A stretch of DNA of 64,000 nucleotides from Sphingobium sp. WTD-1. Its GTDB lineage: Bacteria; Pseudomonadota; Alphaproteobacteria; Sphingomonadales; Sphingomonadaceae. Every line of letters starts with the position of its first letter. Positions within the stretch are counted from its first letter, which is position 1. The position numbers were made by a program, and so were the translations under genes. Shown here one piece after another: positions 1 through 7,408 of the stretch. Location of the stretch: positions 62,001 through 126,000 of the forward strand of contig NZ_CP119127.1 in assembly GCF_030128825.1 (NCBI RefSeq). The letters run 5' to 3'. A model generated the notes under the pieces. That model worked only from the letters and a program-made list of their open reading frames with translations, did no database searches and had not been told where the DNA came from.

Positions 1-1
1 G

Positions 2-529
2 GGGTCGGTCACGGCCACCCCGGCGCTGTTTCCCAAGGTCCGCCAGTCCGCCTATCTGTTCGGCCAGATGACCAGCCCCGACGATGCCTGGCTCGCCAGC
101 CGTGGCCTGCGCACGCTGGGCGTCCGCCTGGCCCAGCATCAGGCGAGCGCGCTGGAGATCGCGCAGTGGCTGAAGGACCAGCCCGACGTCGCCCGCGTGC
201 TGCACCCCGCTTTGCCCGATTGCCCCGGCCATGAATTGTGGGCGCGCGATTTCAGCGGCTCGACCGGCCTGTTCAGCTTCGTGCTGCAGGGCGGCGACGA
301 GGCGGCCCGCGCCGCGTTGATCGACGGGCTCGCCCATTTCGGCATCGGCTATAGCTGGGGCGGGTTCGAGAGCCTGGCCCTGCCGGTCGATCCGGCCCGC
401 TATCGCACGGCGACCCAATGGCAGGCGGAAGGGCCGGTCATCCGGCTGCAGATCGGGCTGGAAGATCCCGCTGACCTGATCGCCGATCTCGACGCCGGTC
501 TCTCCCGCTTCCGGGCTGCCCGCGGATGA
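2..529 (+). CDS. metC: Cystathionine beta-lyase, C-terminal part (5' end outside window)
   Basis: Only the last 175 residues are present; the frame is open from base 2, so the start lies before the window. The visible part matches the C-terminal domain of PLP-dependent Cys/Met metabolism enzymes, including the GIGYSWGGFESL segment typical of cystathionine beta-lyase, which cleaves cystathionine to homocysteine, pyruvate and ammonia in methionine synthesis. The PLP lysine would lie upstream and cannot be seen. Its stop overlaps the next start by 4 bases (ATGA), so it is probably co-transcribed with the MscS gene. A cystathionine gamma-synthase is the main alternative. Confidence 0.85.
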   Translation, partial: GSVTATPALFPKVRQSAYLFGQMTSPDDAWLASRGLRTLGVRLAQHQASALEIAQWLKDQPDVARVLHPALPDCPGHELWARDFSGSTGLFSFVLQGGDEAARAALIDGLAHFGIGYSWGGFESLALPVDPARYRTATQWQAEGPVIRLQIGLEDPADLIADLDAGLSRFRAARG

Positions 530-1821
530 CGCAACTGTCCGCATGGCTGGCCCGACTGCCGGGCAATGCGGACATCACACAGCCGCTGATCGCGGTCGGC
601 ATCGCGCTGCTACTCTATGCCATCGCCCATAGCGCGGCGCGCCTGCTGGCGCCACGGGTGAAGGACAGGCTGCCCGCGCTCAGCGAACTGGTCTCTACCC
701 ATGTTCGCCCGATGCTGCGCCACGCCATCAGCGTACCGCTGTTCGCGACGGCGCTGGCGCTGTGGCCGGCGGACAGCATCGCCCATCTGATCCTGGGCGC
801 AGCGCTCGCCTTTGCCGTCGCCCTGTTCGCGCTGCATCTGCTGCAGGCGCTCAGCTTCCCGCGCTGGGCGATCACCCCGCTCGCCCTGCTGCTGTTCGTC
901 ATGGTGATATCGGGCAGCAGCGGCGGCATCGCGCCGGTGGGGTCAATGCTCGACGATGTCGCGCTGACGCTGGGCAAGCGGCGGATCAGCCTGCTCGACA
1001 TCCTGTCGGTCGCGGCGACATTGGTCGCGCTGCTTGCCGGCATACGCCTTGCCAACCGGCTGATCCGGCGCAGCATCCAGAAGGCGCCCGATCTCGACCC
1101 GACCCAGAAATTGCTGGGCCAGAAGCTGGCCGGCATCGCCGTGGTCATCGCCGCCTTCTTCATCGGCATCGACATATTGGGGATCGACCTTACCGCCTTC
1201 ACCGTCTTTTCCGGCGCGCTGGGTCTGGCGGTCGGCTTCGGCCTGCAGAAGACGGTCGGCAATCTGATCGCCGGAATCATCCTGCTGATGGACCGGTCGA
1301 TCAAGCCGGGCGACGTGATCGCCGTCGGCGACAGTTTCGGCTGGGTCAGCAAGATCGGCGTGCGCGCCGTGTCAATCATCACCCGCGACGGCAAGAAGCA
1401 CCTTATCCCCAACGAAATCCTGATGACGCAGGAGGTGGAGAACTGGTCCTATTCGGACCGCAATATCCGCGTCCGCATCCCGGTGGGGATCAGCAACGAC
1501 AGCGACATCGCGCTGGCCCAGCAACTGATGCTGGACGCCGCGAAGGAAAGCCCGCGCGCGCTCAAGCATCCCGAGCCCAAAGTGTGGCTGACGGCGCTGG
1601 GCCAATATCGGCTGGAGCATGAGATTCGTGTCTGGATCAGCGATCCGGAAAATGGCGTGGGCGGCGTGACGTCGGACGTGCTGATGCGGGTGTTGGACAA
1701 GTTCAAGGCGCACGGCATCATCATGCCCTATCCGCGCCAGGTCATCGAACTACGGCAACCGCAGCAGAGACATGATTCAGCAATGAACGACCCTGGCGAG
1801 CCGGACCGTTCACAATTCTGA
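526..1821 (+). CDS. MscS-family mechanosensitive ion channel
   Basis: 431 aa. Several hydrophobic helices fill the first 180 residues. Then comes the MscS signature: a Gly/Ala-rich pore helix (SGALGLAVGFGLQKTVGNL) followed by a soluble beta domain with KPGDVI and a C-terminal cage-like domain. The family opens under membrane tension and releases solutes during hypo-osmotic shock; it acts in the inner membrane. The start overlaps the preceding lyase stop (ATGA), suggesting translational coupling. The charged tail after about residue 405 is not conserved-looking. This is one of two different MscS paralogues in the window; the other starts at 33855. Confidence 0.9.
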   Translation: MTQLSAWLARLPGNADITQPLIAVGIALLLYAIAHSAARLLAPRVKDRLPALSELVSTHVRPMLRHAISVPLFATALALWPADSIAHLILGAALAFAVALFALHLLQALSFPRWAITPLALLLFVMVISGSSGGIAPVGSMLDDVALTLGKRRISLLDILSVAATLVALLAGIRLANRLIRRSIQKAPDLDPTQKLLGQKLAGIAVVIAAFFIGIDILGIDLTAFTVFSGALGLAVGFGLQKTVGNLIAGIILLMDRSIKPGDVIAVGDSFGWVSKIGVRAVSIITRDGKKHLIPNEILMTQEVENWSYSDRNIRVRIPVGISNDSDIALAQQLMLDAAKESPRALKHPEPKVWLTALGQYRLEHEIRVWISDPENGVGGVTSDVLMRVLDKFKAHGIIMPYPRQVIELRQPQQRHDSAMNDPGEPDRSQF

Positions 1822-1905
1822 GCGGCTGCAAATCGCCACGAAATCCTATATATCAAGCTTTATGAGATAGATGCGCCAGTCAACCGGCGAACACCGCCGC
1901 GCACC

Positions 1906-1925
1906 TTGTTGCGCCGTAGCAACAA
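1906..1925. other. Small inverted repeat upstream of the TorF porin gene
   Basis: TTGTTGC (1906-1912) and GCAACAA (1919-1925) form a perfect 7-bp stem with a 6-nt loop inside the 270-base gap between the MscS gene and the porin. There is no clear T-run, so it may be a weak terminator for the upstream pair or a 5' leader structure of the porin mRNA. The rest of the gap shows no gene; a reasonable Shine-Dalgarno (AAGGGG) sits just before the porin start. Confidence 0.35.
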
Positions 1926-2091
1926 TAAAAGACGTAAAAGACATGAAACAGCAATAATATCTTGTGCGCCGCAGCGCGCGCAGGCATGGCCAGAAGCGTT
2001 GAGGCAAGCTGGCCCACTTCCTTTGAGGGAAGCATAGAGGCAGGCGCCTGGACGCAGGCGGGACGATCGCAGAACCATCAAGGGGATTATC

Positions 2092-2832
2092 ATGCGTAAG
2101 TCCATTCTCGGCCTCTCGGCCTTCGCTCTTGTTGCGCTGTCGGCACCCGCCATGGCCCAGGATGAGCCCGCTCCCGCGGTGACCGTCACCGGCAATGCCG
2201 CCGTCGTCACCGACTATCGCTTCCGCGGCATTTCGCAGACCAACAAGAAGTTCGCGCTGCAGGGCGGCATCACCGTCACTCATGAATCGGGCTTCTATGT
2301 CTCGACCTGGGGCAGCTCGATCGACGAATATGTCGCCAACGGCTCGGACCAGGAACTCGACCTGATCGGCGGCTATTCGACCACGGTCGGCGGTGCGACG
2401 ATCGACGTCGGCGTCCTCTATTATTACTATCCGGGCAATGCCGGTGCGAACACCGACTTCGTCGAGCCCTATGCCTCGATCAAGGGCACGTTCGGCCCCG
2501 CCACCGCCAAGCTGACCGCCAACTACGCCCCCAAGGCGAAGGCGCTGACCGTCGGCAATGGCAAGGAAGACAATCTCTACCTCGCCGGCGACGTCTCGGC
2601 CTCGATCCCCAACACCCCGCTGAGCGTGTCGGCGCATCTGGGCCACAGCTTCGGCCCGAGCTACCTGACCATTGGCAAGGAATATACCGACTGGAATATC
2701 GGCGCGACCTACACCTGGGGTCACCTGACCTTCGGCGTATCCTATGTCGATACCGACAAGTCGCTCTATTCGTCGGCAGGCCACAATATCAGCAAGGCCG
2801 GCGTGGTCGGTTCGCTCACCGCCTCCTTCTGA
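2092..2832 (+). CDS. TorF-family putative porin
   Basis: 246 aa with a clear Sec signal peptide (residues 1-23, ending APAMAQ). The mature part is built of alternating beta strands and opens with an AAVVTDYRFRGISQT segment characteristic of the TorF/Gcw_chp family (from memory, TIGR02001). It ends in an aromatic-terminated strand (SLTASF), as expected for an outer-membrane barrel. Members are putative porins; no substrate can be read from the sequence. It has its own AAGGGG ribosome site and a strong terminator after it, so it looks like a single-gene transcript. Confidence 0.88.
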   Translation: MRKSILGLSAFALVALSAPAMAQDEPAPAVTVTGNAAVVTDYRFRGISQTNKKFALQGGITVTHESGFYVSTWGSSIDEYVANGSDQELDLIGGYSTTVGGATIDVGVLYYYYPGNAGANTDFVEPYASIKGTFGPATAKLTANYAPKAKALTVGNGKEDNLYLAGDVSASIPNTPLSVSAHLGHSFGPSYLTIGKEYTDWNIGATYTWGHLTFGVSYVDTDKSLYSSAGHNISKAGVVGSLTASF

Positions 2833-2856
2833 TCCGCCTTCCCTTCGGGGATGAAC

Positions 2857-2893
2857 AGGGCCGCGCTCTCCAAAGGGGATCGCGGCCCTTTTC
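2857..2893 (+). terminator. Rho-independent terminator after the TorF porin gene
   Basis: AGGGCCGCG (2857-2865) pairs with CGCGGCCCT (2881-2889) and is followed by a short T-run. It lies 24 bases after the porin stop. Confidence 0.85.
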
Positions 2894-2947
2894 TATATGC
2901 GGTGTTTACGGGTCGCCTTGGCCCGTGTCGCTGCCTATAAGGCGCCG

Positions 2948-3451
2948 ATGCCTCCGATCGCTCTTCTGCTGCTCTTCGTCGCCACGATCGCGCTGATGGA
3001 GGGCTTTGCCTATGTGATGCATCGCTGGGTGATGCACGGGCCGGGATGGTTCCTCCATGCCAGCCACCACCGCCCCCGCACGGGCTTCTTCGAGGCCAAT
3101 GACCTTTATTTCGTGATCTTTGCCATGCCCTCCATCCTGCTGCTGCTGGGCGGGGTGCAATGGGGCTGGGGCAACTGGGCAACCGCCGTTGGCGCCGGCG
3201 TCGCCGCCTATGGCGCCATCTATCTCGGCTTCCACGACATCATCGTCCACCAGCGGGTACGCCACCGCTATGTCGCCCGCTCGCGCTACATGAAGCGGAT
3301 CGTCCAGGCGCATCGGCTGCACCATGCGGTCGAGACCAAGGACGGCACGGTCAGCTTCGGCTTCCTGATCGCGCCCCACCCCGCGGACCTGAAACGCGAA
3401 CTGGGGCGGCGCGGCCGGGCCGGCGTGCGCGCGGCAAAAACTAGCGCTTAG
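2948..3451 (+). CDS. crtZ: Beta-carotene hydroxylase, sterol desaturase superfamily
   Basis: 167 aa from the chosen ATG; an upstream in-frame ATG at 2897 lies right behind the porin terminator and adds non-conserved residues. It has hydrophobic helices and four histidine clusters (HRWVMH, HASHHRPR, HDIIVH, HRLHHA) that coordinate the di-iron centre in CrtZ-type hydroxylases. The enzyme adds hydroxyl groups to the beta-ionone rings of carotenes, giving zeaxanthin-type pigments in the membrane. The usual length of the family is 160-175 aa. No other carotenoid gene is adjacent, so the rest of the pathway must be elsewhere. Confidence 0.85.
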   Translation: MPPIALLLLFVATIALMEGFAYVMHRWVMHGPGWFLHASHHRPRTGFFEANDLYFVIFAMPSILLLLGGVQWGWGNWATAVGAGVAAYGAIYLGFHDIIVHQRVRHRYVARSRYMKRIVQAHRLHHAVETKDGTVSFGFLIAPHPADLKRELGRRGRAGVRAAKTSA

Positions 3452-3736
3452 GCGGCAGATCGGGCGGATTGCGCCCCATCCCGACGACTTTTGCCAGCGA
3501 TATGCGCTGCCTGATCGCGATTCGAGCGGACCGGCCCACGGCATTTCAATCCGTTAGGCGGACAGGATCGGAAGTTTATGCGTGTGACCCATGGCAGAGT
3601 TCCGCCCACCACAAAAAATCTCTGTAAATAGAATAGGTTGACAATAGGACGGCGCCGGCTGAAACTTTACACCGGGCGCACCGCTGTAGGACAGCGCTTT
3701 TACCGGACGCGGCAGGTCTCGAACGGCTGTGAGGGA

Positions 3737-4318
3737 TCAGTCGCTGTAACAGGCCTGGCTTCCATAGGCCTCACTGTAGGGCCGGTCAAAGCACCGGATC
3801 AGGGCATCCACAATGTTGAGATTGGGCGGCCATGGATCGCCGGGATCGGGAGCAGGAACATCGACAGCCTGCCCCTTATCATCAAAAAGCCATTGATGGG
3901 TGTGGGGGAGTGGCGTTCCGGCCAGTCGATTCCTGGCCTCAACAAGTGCCGCACGATCCCGATTCAGGAAAGCGATCGTCGCATCCAGATAGGCATTCCA
4001 GCCATGACCATCCATCTTATGCTTCGCTTTGGGCAGAAGCAGAACAGCGTCTGCATAGTCACCTGCATAGGCCCTCATCTGCGCTTCATGCATCCAGGAT
4101 ATGGTCTGCAATTCAAGGGAATGGGCCTGACGATAGTCTCTGATGAGATTAGCGGCTTCGCGATAGCATTCCCGTTTTGCCAACGACCGCCACCCGCCAT
4201 CGCCTTGATCAAAAGCCGTTTCGTCCAAAGACAACATCGAGGCCCGATCAGCGTCGCATGCTGCCCCCCCAGCAGCGGGCGCAATCAGCAGGGACAAGGC
4301 AATCCACGCACTTGGCAT
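3737..4318 (-). CDS. Secreted protein of unknown function
   Basis: 193 aa. The N-terminus is a short Sec-type signal (about residues 1-20, ending AAGGAAC), so the product is probably periplasmic. The remainder is mostly helical, with repeated YxxA/AxxY-like spacing reminiscent of TPR-like folds, and a Cys-rich C-terminus (RCFDRPYS, QACYSD). I recognise no named family. Base composition is visibly lower in GC than the flanks, and the 285 bases after its stop hold no gene, so this may be an accessory insertion. It lies on the same strand as the following methyltransferase but 92 bases from it. Confidence 0.6.
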   Translation of the reverse strand: MPSAWIALSLLIAPAAGGAACDADRASMLSLDETAFDQGDGGWRSLAKRECYREAANLIRDYRQAHSLELQTISWMHEAQMRAYAGDYADAVLLLPKAKHKMDGHGWNAYLDATIAFLNRDRAALVEARNRLAGTPLPHTHQWLFDDKGQAVDVPAPDPGDPWPPNLNIVDALIRCFDRPYSEAYGSQACYSD

Positions 4319-4410
4319 CGCGCCAGCCTATCCCATGAACGCTCATACGCAAGGTGGACGTTACCCGGCCGAGCCGTTTTGAAACCGATCGCCAGCGACG
4401 GCGCGCGCGC

Positions 4411-5136
4411 CTATCCCCGCAGCGCGCAGGGGACGATGCTGGACGGATCGGGGCGGGCGGTGCTGCGGCGGAAGCGGGCCATATAGCCGCCGGCGGTCGG
4501 CTTGGCGATCATCTCCTCCAGCCGGAAGCCCATCGCCGCCAGTTCGCAGGTGAGCAGGCGCCGGGGCGTGCCATGCTGGTCGGTCGGGCGATCGGCATCG
4601 ACCACGATCAGTTCGCCATCGGCCTTGAGCGCCGGGCTGAGATGCCACAGGAACGCATAGGGTTCGGCGATCTCATGATACATATGGACCATGAAGATGC
4701 GGTCGAAGCTGTTTTCGGGCAGCTTGGGATCTTCCGGCGCGCCCAGCTTCACGCTGACATTGGTCCAATCCTCGCGGGTGATGCGACGGCTGAGCGCATC
4801 GATCACCTCGGGCAATATATCCTCGGCCAGCACCCGCCCCTTGGCGCCGACGCGCTTGGCCAGACGCACGGTATAATAGCCCTCGCCCGCACCGATATCG
4901 GCAATGGTCATGCCCGGCCGGATGCCGGCCCGGTCCATGATATCCTCCGCCTCATTGACCCGGTCGCGCGCTTCCTCGCTCGACCAGCGGGTCGACACGA
5001 TCGGCGCCACCGGCCGGTCGGCGCGGGGGAAGGACGCGGCGCCGGCCGCGCGTTCCGACTGGTTGCCGCCCGACCACTGGCCGCAGGCAGCCAGCAGGAG
5101 CGACGCCCCCAATGCGGCCACCTGCCGGTGGATCAT
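4411..5136 (-). CDS. Class I SAM-dependent methyltransferase with lipoprotein-type signal
   Basis: 241 aa. It begins with a lipobox-like signal (LLLAAC, Cys18), unusual for a methyltransferase and implying export and lipidation if used. Motif I (IADIGAGEGYY, about residues 78-88) and the following acidic segment are intact, as is FDRIFMVHMYHE, so SAM binding looks possible. The start codon shares one base with the prfB stop (TAATG), so it is translated from the prfB transcript. Substrate unknown. If exported it would lack SAM in the periplasm, which makes either the signal or the activity questionable. Confidence 0.8.
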   Translation of the reverse strand: MIHRQVAALGASLLLAACGQWSGGNQSERAAGAASFPRADRPVAPIVSTRWSSEEARDRVNEAEDIMDRAGIRPGMTIADIGAGEGYYTVRLAKRVGAKGRVLAEDILPEVIDALSRRITREDWTNVSVKLGAPEDPKLPENSFDRIFMVHMYHEIAEPYAFLWHLSPALKADGELIVVDADRPTDQHGTPRRLLTCELAAMGFRLEEMIAKPTAGGYMARFRRSTARPDPSSIVPCALRG

Positions 5137-6263
5137 TAATCCACATCCTCCACATCGACCTTCTCGCCCGTGACCTTCTGCGACAGGGCAGCGGCCATGA
5201 ACGGATCGAGCGCGCCATCGAGCACATCGTCCGGGGCGGTCGAGGTGACGCCGGTGCGCAAATCCTTCACCAGCTGATAGGGCTGGAGCACATAGGAACG
5301 GATCTGGTGACCCCAGCCGATCTCGGTCTTGGCGGCATAGTCGGTCGATGCAGCTTCCTCGCGCTTGCGCAGTTCGGCCTCGTACAGACGCGCCTTGAGC
5401 ATATTCATCGCGGTGGCGCGGTTCTTGTGCTGCGATCGGTCATTCTGCGACGCCACGATGATGCCCGAGGGGACGTGGGTGATGCGGACCGCGGAGTCGG
5501 TGGTGTTGACGTGCTGGCCGCCCGCACCCGAGGCGCGATAGGTGTCGATCTTGAGGTCGGATTCCTTGACCTCGATATCGATATTGTCGTCGATCACCGG
5601 GTAGACCCAGACCGACGAGAAGCTGGTGTGGCGGCGCGCAGCGCTGTCATAGGGACTGATGCGGACCAGGCGGTGGACGCCGCTTTCGGTCTTGGCATAG
5701 CCATAGGCATTCTCGCCCTTGATGAGGAAGGTGGCCGACTTGATGCCGGCGGTTTCGCCCGCCTGATAATCGACCAGTTCCACCTTATAGCCGCGCCGTT
5801 CGGCCCAGCGGCGATACATGCGCGACAGGATTTCGGCCCAGTCCTGGCTTTCGGTGCCGCCGGCGCCGGCGTGGATTTCCAGATAGGTGTCGCTGGCATC
5901 GGCTTCGCCCGCCAGCAACGCCTTGATCTTGTCCTCGTCGGCGCGCTCGGCCAGCGCCTTCAGCGCGGCGATGGCTTCGGAGACCATATCCTCATCGCCT
6001 TCGGCCTCGGCCATTTCGATGAGTTCGGCATTGTCGGTCTTTTCAGCCTCGATCGCGCGGGTGGCGCCGATCGCGCTGTCAAGACGGGTGCGCTCGCGCA
6101 TCACCTCCTGCGCCAGCTTGGCATTGTCCCACAGGGTCGGATCCTCGACGCGGGCATTCAGCTCGTCCAGCCGGCGCAGCGCACGGTCCCAGTCGAGGAA
6201 GCGGCGCAGCAGGTCCAGCGCGGCGTCGATACGGTCGATATATTGCTGCGCTTCGGCGCGCAT
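5136..6263 (-). CDS. prfB: Peptide chain release factor 2
   Basis: 375 aa, full length. It recognises UGA and UAA stop codons and triggers peptide release on the ribosome. The GGQ catalytic loop is at residues 248-250 (SGAGGQHVN). The codon-recognition tripeptide reads SPY (203-205) rather than the SPF of E. coli, a form I recall from other alphaproteobacteria. The reading frame is continuous from the conserved N-terminus, so there is no programmed +1 frameshift of the E. coli kind. The methyltransferase gene follows directly, sharing one base. Confidence 0.96.
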   Translation of the reverse strand: MRAEAQQYIDRIDAALDLLRRFLDWDRALRRLDELNARVEDPTLWDNAKLAQEVMRERTRLDSAIGATRAIEAEKTDNAELIEMAEAEGDEDMVSEAIAALKALAERADEDKIKALLAGEADASDTYLEIHAGAGGTESQDWAEILSRMYRRWAERRGYKVELVDYQAGETAGIKSATFLIKGENAYGYAKTESGVHRLVRISPYDSAARRHTSFSSVWVYPVIDDNIDIEVKESDLKIDTYRASGAGGQHVNTTDSAVRITHVPSGIIVASQNDRSQHKNRATAMNMLKARLYEAELRKREEAASTDYAAKTEIGWGHQIRSYVLQPYQLVKDLRTGVTSTAPDDVLDGALDPFMAAALSQKVTGEKVDVEDVD

Positions 6264-6341
6264 GGGAGGTCTCCAGAATCTCGTGGCGTCTCAACGCATC
6301 AAGCGACCGCCCCTATCCCAGACCGGCAGGCTTGGAAAGAT

Positions 6342-6746
6342 TCAATCCTCCCCTGGAAGGGGAGGTGGCAGCCCGCAGGGCTGACGGAGGGGTAGGTCGC
6401 CCCGTGCCTTGGCGGTGATGTGAAGCACAACAGCCTCCACATCCCTCAACACGTCCGTTGCCGGGATACGCAGAACCCGGATACCCTCGCCGACCAACCA
6501 AGCATCGCGTTCAGCATCGCGAACCGGTGCGTCACCACGCCCATGCACTTCCCCATCGACCTCGACCGCGAGGCGATGACGGGGACAAAAGAAATCCAGC
6601 ACATAGCTGCCAGCAGGATGCTGTCGCCGAAAACGCAACCCGGCGGGACGCTTGCGCAGTTCCTGCCACAGCAGCACTTCGGGCAGGGTCATCGACTGGC
6701 GCAGGCGACGGGCGCGATGTTGCGTGCCTTTGGGACCATGGAGCAT
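6342..6746 (-). CDS. DUF559 domain protein (Vsr-like endonuclease fold)
   Basis: 134 aa. The core (about residues 10-115) matches DUF559: an N-terminal RRLRQSMTLPEVLLW helix, then a PD-(D/E)XK-type core with YVLDFFCPRHRLAVEVDG and a late RIPATDVL strand. The family is related to very-short-patch repair nucleases; its biological role is not settled. The last 17 or so codons (LPLRQPCGLPPPLPGED) are written entirely by the 51-nt repeat at 6346-6396, and an inverted copy of that repeat lies 10 bases upstream of the start. The gene therefore looks like a compact inserted unit between prfB and mrcA. Confidence 0.85.
   Translation of the reverse strand: MLHGPKGTQHRARRLRQSMTLPEVLLWQELRKRPAGLRFRRQHPAGSYVLDFFCPRHRLAVEVDGEVHGRGDAPVRDAERDAWLVGEGIRVLRIPATDVLRDVEAVVLHITAKARGDLPLRQPCGLPPPLPGED
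6346..6396 (+). repeat. 51-nt two-hairpin element, copy A
   Basis: Stem 1 is CCTCCCC/GGGGAGG (6347-6353 with 6359-6365), stem 2 is AGCCC/GGGCT (6370-6374 with 6378-6382), and it ends GGAGGGGTAGG. It overlaps the 3' end of the DUF559 gene. Copy B (6756-6806) has the same architecture and exactly the same length in inverse orientation. Confidence 0.8.
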
Positions 6747-6755
6747 GACTGCAGC

Positions 6756-6806
6756 CTACCCCTCCGTCTGGCCTCCGGCCAGCCACCTCCCCTTTCAGGG
6801 GAGGAA
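6756..6806 (-). repeat. 51-nt two-hairpin element, copy B
   Basis: Reading on the minus strand it begins TCCTCCCC and ends GGAGGGGTAGG, like copy A. Stems: CCTCCCC/GGGGAGG (6787-6793 with 6799-6805) and CTGGCC/GGCCAG (6769-6774 with 6778-6783). The second stem differs from copy A by compensating changes, so structure rather than exact sequence is kept. Confidence 0.8.
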
Positions 6807-6940
6807 TTACGTTGCGGGCGCTGGTGCGGCAACGGTCCGAAATCTGCCGGACATAATGGCATCTTAACCCGATGGCGCAGACCGCCCCGCGCGAGGGCGG
6901 CGCATCAAGGGGGAAAACCTTTTCCATGAAAGGCGATCCC

Positions 6941-7375
6941 ATGAACCCGATCACCCCCATGCCGGCGACGCACAGCCCGGCCACCCTCTATATCCTGCTC
7001 GACGCCGTGCGTTGCTGGGCAGCGGCGCGACGCCGGCATCGGCCGGCGATGGCCCAGTTGCACCTGCGGCTGCGGCGCTATGGCTGCGAACAACTATCCC
7101 CCGCGCTCGACAGCCTGTTGCGGCTGGGCGAGCAGGTGACCGGCCATGGACTGCGCACCGGCCGGGGACCGCGCTTGAGCGAAGACGAGAATTTGCTGAT
7201 CGACCTCTTGCAGGCGCGCTGGACCGGCCCCGTTCCCTATGCCTGCAGCGACGCGATTGCCTGTGCCTTCTGCTATGCGGTGCGATCGACCCAGATCTTG
7301 CTGGCGCAGGCGCTGGAGGGCCGGCGCGGCACCGCCAGCCTGTCGATCCGCGACGCCAATCCGCGCCACTGCTGA
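6941..7375 (+). CDS. Small protein of unknown function
   Basis: 144 aa from the chosen ATG, which has AAAGG seven bases upstream; an in-frame ATG at 6926 behind AAGGGGG is almost as good. The protein is Arg/Leu-rich and mainly helical, with no signal peptide and no obvious membrane helix. It carries a Cys-containing C-terminal part (CSDAIACAFCYAV). Codon use follows the GC-rich host pattern, so it is probably a real gene, but I do not recognise the family. It is the only plus-strand gene in a run of minus-strand genes and converges on mrcA. Confidence 0.6.
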   Translation: MNPITPMPATHSPATLYILLDAVRCWAAARRRHRPAMAQLHLRLRRYGCEQLSPALDSLLRLGEQVTGHGLRTGRGPRLSEDENLLIDLLQARWTGPVPYACSDAIACAFCYAVRSTQILLAQALEGRRGTASLSIRDANPRHC

Positions 7376-7382
7376 GGGAAAG

Positions 7383-7408
7383 GGGGCGGGCGCCGACGCG
7401 CCCGCCCC
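7383..7408. terminator. Bidirectional GC hairpin between convergent genes
   Basis: GGGGCGGGCGC (7383-7393) pairs perfectly with GCGCCCGCCCC (7398-7408) around a 4-nt loop, filling the gap between the unknown gene and the mrcA stop. No long T-run follows on either strand, so termination may need Rho or be partial. Confidence 0.55.

Noticed and set aside
3555..3610. tRNA-like acceptor stem (GGCGGA with TTCCGCC followed by CACCA)
   Set aside because: The segment is only about 50 bases, and no anticodon or T-loop (GTTCGAATC) was found. Not a tRNA.
3638..4486. 282-codon plus-strand frame opposite the secreted unknown protein
   Set aside because: The minus-strand gene has a signal peptide and better codon use; this frame shows none.
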